Shown here piece by piece: positions 33,528 to 36,425 of a stretch of DNA of 36,425 bases; the stretch's first letter is position 1, and every line of letters starts with the position of its first letter. Source of the stretch: Desulfovibrio sp. (GTDB taxonomy: Bacteria > Desulfobacterota > Desulfovibrionia > Desulfovibrionales > Desulfovibrionaceae); the NCBI GenBank assembly GCA_017396005.1, contig JAFQNG010000011.1, positions 1 to 36,425 on the forward strand, given 5' to 3'. The translations under genes and the position numbers were made by a program. The notes beneath the pieces were generated by a model that saw only the letters and a list, made by a program, of their open reading frames with translations, was not told the origin of the DNA and did no database searches.

Positions 33528-34793
33528 TCAGTCCCAATGACGCTTGTCTTCAATGGGGCGTATCTGCGGTGGCAGGCTGCCCGGTGCCAGAATGCGCAAC
33601 TCAGGACGCAGCTTGATCTTTTCGCGGAACTGATGCAGCAGCTCTTCCTCACGCCTGAAACTACTGGCTTCAATATAAAGAGTCATTTCATCAATGCCGC
33701 CAGGGTTGGTCACCTCTATCTGCCAGCGCTTGACTTCTTCAAAGCGGCTCATGACCTGCTCGACCTGATGCGGGTATACGAACATACCCATGATACGGGC
33801 TGTTGTATCCACGCGGCCCACAATGCTGCCCAGTCGCGGGCTGGTACGACCACAGCCGCAGGGGCTGCGGTCAATATAGGAAAGATCGCCCGTGGCCAAG
33901 CGGATGAGCGGATACGTCTTGTTGAATGCCGTAACCACGATTTCACCCACTTCTCCGTCCTTGAGCGGGATACCCGTGTCAGGATGGCATATCTCCACAT
34001 AACAGCGGTTGGCAATGTGCAGGCCAGTCTTGTGGAAGCATTCATAGCCGATGCAACCCACGTCAGCCGTGCCGTAGCCCTGACGCATAAGCAGGTCATA
34101 CTTCTTTTCCATCTGGGAACGCATTTTCTCGGACAGCCGTTCGCCGGTGACGAAAGCCACTTCAAGGAAAAGATCCTTGCGCAGGTTGAGACCCTTTTCT
34201 TCAGCCTTCTGCGCAAGATGCATGAGGAAGCTGGGGGTACCCACATAGCCAGAAACACGCAGCTTCTGCATGATGTCCAGCTGGGTGGCAGCATCAGTGG
34301 GGCCAGCAGGAATGACAGCGCATCCCAGATTGCGCAGGGGCTCTTCAAACATGAGCCCAGCCGGCGTCAGCTGATAATTGAAAGTATTCTGCACGGCATC
34401 ACCGGGGCGGAAGCCTACCGAATAAAAGGCTTCGGTGTATCCCCAGTAGTCTTCACCACGGTCTTCGGGATCAAAAATGGGGCCAGGAGAGAGGAAGATA
34501 CGCTTCAGCTCACCAATGTCCTTGGTCAGAAGGCCACCCAGCCGCGGCCCCATGGACTGCAGAAATATGAGCTCCTTCTTCTTGAGAATGGGGATATGCT
34601 TGATATCAGTGAGGGTTTTGAACTTTTCCACATTGAACTGGGCACGGTCAAAACGCTTTTTGACGTCTTCCGAGTAGCGGTACGCGTGGGAAAGCAGATC
34701 CTTGAGCTGAATCAGGCAATACTGGCGGCGTTCGCTCTCGTCCAGAACTTCACGGCGGCTGTAGATACCTTCAGTACGGTCTTTACGGGTCAT
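33528..34793 (-). CDS. Phenylacetate-CoA ligase-like (PaaK) acyl-adenylate enzyme
   Basis: The 421-aa protein belongs to the PaaK group of AMP-forming ligases, which activate aryl acids such as phenylacetate with ATP and CoA. Visible parts are the N-terminal helical region (about 20-75), an ATP-phosphate loop region with FLSPGPIFD (weaker than the usual Ser/Thr/Gly-rich P-loop), the GTPSFLMHLA segment, the LMRQGYGTADVGCIGYEC adenylate-binding segment, RLATGDLSYID hinge and a C-terminal lid domain with GRVDTTARIMGMFVYP. A CGCG Cys pair (SPCGCGRTSPR) resembles a metal-binding knuckle seen in this group. In anaerobes it often takes part in aromatic amino acid breakdown, though no partner enzyme is in view. 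A GAGG lies about 10 nt before the ATG. Confidence 0.85.
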   Translation of the reverse strand: MTRKDRTEGIYSRREVLDESERRQYCLIQLKDLLSHAYRYSEDVKKRFDRAQFNVEKFKTLTDIKHIPILKKKELIFLQSMGPRLGGLLTKDIGELKRIFLSPGPIFDPEDRGEDYWGYTEAFYSVGFRPGDAVQNTFNYQLTPAGLMFEEPLRNLGCAVIPAGPTDAATQLDIMQKLRVSGYVGTPSFLMHLAQKAEEKGLNLRKDLFLEVAFVTGERLSEKMRSQMEKKYDLLMRQGYGTADVGCIGYECFHKTGLHIANRCYVEICHPDTGIPLKDGEVGEIVVTAFNKTYPLIRLATGDLSYIDRSPCGCGRTSPRLGSIVGRVDTTARIMGMFVYPHQVEQVMSRFEEVKRWQIEVTNPGGIDEMTLYIEASSFRREEELLHQFREKIKLRPELRILAPGSLPPQIRPIEDKRHWD

Positions 34794-34863
34794 GCTGTAG
34801 GCCTCGCAGAATAGTTTGAATCCCCTATGTAAGCAATCGTGTTCGGCAATGCAAGTATTTTTT

Positions 34864-34877
34864 TATTTTATAAAATA
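34864..34877. other. AT-only 14-bp palindrome between paaK and clc genes
   Basis: TATTTTATAAAATA is a perfect palindrome of A and T only, next to a T7 run. It lies in the 94-bp gap after the ClC gene and upstream of paaK, so it could be part of a promoter or a DNA-bending site. AT palindromes of this size arise by chance fairly easily. Confidence 0.25.
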
Positions 34878-34887
34878 TTTCAATGTG

Positions 34888-36252
34888 TTACACTGCACTG
34901 TTCACCTGTGCTCCGTCACTCTCCCTCTCCCTGCCCTGCTGCAGTATGCGTTCTTTCAGACTGTCGTAGACCGGCTTTGAGCCAAGCCTGCTGGCAACAA
35001 GGGCAGCCAGAAGAGCAGCAGTAACAATGACCGGGGCACTGTACAGCGCGCCGGTCATTTCCAGCAGCAGTGCGGCGCCGGTCAGCGGGGCACGAACCGT
35101 GGCCGCAAAAAGCCCGGCCATGCAGACGCAAAGAATAACACCTGTCTGCTGCGGCTGAATGCAGCCCAGGGACAGCAGGCCAGAAGCTCCGCAGGTACCT
35201 GCCAGCGCCCCGATCAGCAGCATGGGCATAAGCAGACCCCCGGCTACACCGGAAGCGAAACTGAGACAGGAGAACAGTATCTTGACCCCCAGCAGCAGCA
35301 CAAGCGGCGCCAGTTCCAGCGGGAAATCCTCCAGCGACAGCGTATCCGGCCCCAGGCCCACAAGCACTTGCGGATAGACATACAGCAGCAGACCGGCAAA
35401 AACAAAGGGCAGCATGCTCCGCACAAGACGGGGCAGAAAGGGGCAACGGTCGGCAGCGACGGTCAGGCGCAGCAAAAGGGCGTTATATGCCACCCCCAGA
35501 AGCCCCATGAGCAGACCGACAGGCAGGATGATCCAGCACTGCTCCGGCCTCAGGACTTCCAGATGACGAAAAGGAAAGACTAGGCCAAAGCCCAGGATCA
35601 CATCAACCACAAACCATGCGCCTGCAGCCGCCACCGCAGTAAAAAGCAGCATGGGCGCAGCCAGCAAGACGCGCATCTCTTCAAAGGCAAAACACAGCCC
35701 GGCTACAGGTGCGCCAAAGGCCGCTGTGAGCCCGGCCACACTGCCACCAACCAGAAAGCGCGGCATCTGCTGTGCAGCGGCTCCATGCCAGACATGCCCA
35801 AGCCCACAGCCGACTGCTGCTCCCATCTGTATGCAGGGGCCTTCACGCCCCAGGGACAACCCGCCGCTGAGCGAAACCAGGGTAGCCACGAATTTAACCC
35901 AGAGTATACGCAGCCAGGGGAAGGGCAGACGCCCGGCCAACGCGAGCTCTGTCTGCGGAATACCACTGCCGCTGACAAGCGGCTCAAGGCGCAGCAGCAG
36001 CCAGGACAGCAGGCCCATGGACAGCAGAAAGGCTATCACGCACCCTGCCGCAAGAGGATCACTCAGGTCATGTGCACGTATTTGTGTAGTCAGCATACCG
36101 TTGATAGCCGTATAAGCCAGGCGGAACAGGCCAATGACAGCCCCGCTGACAAGGCCGGTCAGCAATGCCTGCAACAGCAGACGCCACACACCAAGCGTAC
36201 GCAGGGCCTGCATATCGCGCAGAGATGGGGGAAGAGGAATACGAAGCGGCAC
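34888..36252 (-). CDS. ClC-family chloride transporter
   Basis: The 454-aa inner-membrane protein shows the ClC selectivity motifs in order: GSGIPQ (95-100), GREGP (135-139, with gating Glu137 matching E. coli Glu148) and the FAFEEM segment (188-193), where the second Glu aligns with proton-path Glu203. Both glutamates suggest an H+/Cl- antiporter rather than a channel. The hydrophobic pattern fits the usual 17-18 helices, and there is no C-terminal CBS pair. The start is taken as GTG at 36252 with AGGAG 5 nt upstream; an ATG overlapping it is out of frame, and a TTG 15 bp upstream lies inside the ribosome site. It probably helps pH or ion balance. Confidence 0.9.
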   Translation of the reverse strand: MPLRIPLPPSLRDMQALRTLGVWRLLLQALLTGLVSGAVIGLFRLAYTAINGMLTTQIRAHDLSDPLAAGCVIAFLLSMGLLSWLLLRLEPLVSGSGIPQTELALAGRLPFPWLRILWVKFVATLVSLSGGLSLGREGPCIQMGAAVGCGLGHVWHGAAAQQMPRFLVGGSVAGLTAAFGAPVAGLCFAFEEMRVLLAAPMLLFTAVAAAGAWFVVDVILGFGLVFPFRHLEVLRPEQCWIILPVGLLMGLLGVAYNALLLRLTVAADRCPFLPRLVRSMLPFVFAGLLLYVYPQVLVGLGPDTLSLEDFPLELAPLVLLLGVKILFSCLSFASGVAGGLLMPMLLIGALAGTCGASGLLSLGCIQPQQTGVILCVCMAGLFAATVRAPLTGAALLLEMTGALYSAPVIVTAALLAALVASRLGSKPVYDSLKERILQQGRERESDGAQVNSAV

Positions 36253-36342
36253 ATTTTCTCCTAACAAAGTCGCTCAGCGAGAAGTATGGCTACAAGACGC
36301 CTGACATTCAAGTTGCCTGCCATGAAATTTACAAAAAAAGAC

Positions 36343-36371
36343 TTGCCAAAGTTTGACGAAACGCGTACAAG
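36343..36371 (+). promoter_or_regulatory. Promoter for tRNA-Phe
   Basis: TTGCCA (36343-36348), a 17-bp spacer and TACAAG (36366-36371, 4 of 6) precede the tRNA by about 13 bp. The -35 box and spacing are the same as upstream of tRNA-His. Confidence 0.5.
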
Positions 36372-36384
36372 TCTTCTCAGCCGA

Positions 36385-36425
36385 GCCGAGGTAGCTCAGT
36401 TGGTAGAGCAGGGGACTGAAAATCC
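36385..36425 (+). tRNA. tRNA-Phe (anticodon GAA), 3' half beyond window
   Basis: The first 41 nt are present: acceptor GCCGAGG, TA, the D-arm GCTCAGTTGGTAGAGC, then stem GGGGA and loop CTGAAAA with anticodon GAA at 36418-36420. The end of the anticodon stem, T-arm and 3' end are cut by the window edge. Confidence 0.92.

Noticed and set aside
33473-33673. 67-codon N-terminal extension of the 132-aa protein
   Set aside because: It would run through the paaK terminator and the end of paaK; the internal ATG has a perfect ribosome site.
36253-36342. Small gene between the ClC gene and tRNA-Phe
   Set aside because: The plus-strand frame here (63 codons from 36165) overlaps the ClC start and the tRNA promoter and has no ribosome site.

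Overview
The window looks like a chromosomal segment of a Desulfovibrio-type sulfate-reducing bacterium. The strongest evidence is a complete apsBA-qmoABCD block, which encodes dissimilatory APS reductase and its quinone-interacting electron donor complex. A pyruvate:ferredoxin oxidoreductase - pta - ackA cluster and a SulP anion transporter fit this. DNA is moderately GC-rich, with AT-rich promoter pockets. I see no phage, insertion sequence, integrase or CRISPR array; the content is ordinary core chromosome with a few odd members.

Layout. 1-7960 (minus strand): por, pta and ackA convert pyruvate to acetyl-CoA, acetyl phosphate and acetate with ATP gain. A partial BMP-family periplasmic binding protein follows and runs off the left edge. 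8181-14725 (minus): a probable operon sulP - dus - ispH - cheV - NADH oxidase/CoA-disulfide-reductase-like flavoprotein with a C-terminal rhodanese domain. It has overlaps or tiny gaps at three of four junctions and ends at a strong terminator. 14929-16727 (plus): a membrane-anchored lytic transglycosylase and an OmpH/Skp-like lipoprotein. 16783-18608 (minus): murA and a two-BON-domain lipoprotein. 18770-18968 (plus): tRNA-His and tRNA-Pro. 19070-21898 (minus): an unusual protein that fuses a chorismate-mutase-like domain to an EPSP-synthase-like domain lacking nearly all known catalytic residues, then a BcsL/CelD-type acyltransferase.

22219-30411 (plus): apsB, apsA, qmoA, qmoB, qmoC and a qmoD-like gene, preceded by an AT-rich regulatory region of about 320 bp and closed by a strong bidirectional terminator. 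Electrons from the menaquinone pool are thought to pass through QmoC, QmoB and QmoA to ApsBA, reducing APS to sulfite. 30489-34793 (minus): paaK-like CoA ligase, an unrecognised 132-aa helical protein, a secreted EF-hand protein, a YgiQ-type radical SAM protein and SlyX. 34888-36252 (minus): a ClC-type chloride transporter. 36385 to the end: the first half of tRNA-Phe.

I find no clear new multigene system. The best candidates for something undescribed are the chorismate mutase/EPSPS-like fusion at 20210-21898, the QmoD-like protein with its Cys-rich N-terminus and repeated C-terminal tail, and the architecture upstream of apsB. Promoters, operators and hairpins were found by eye and are less secure than the genes.
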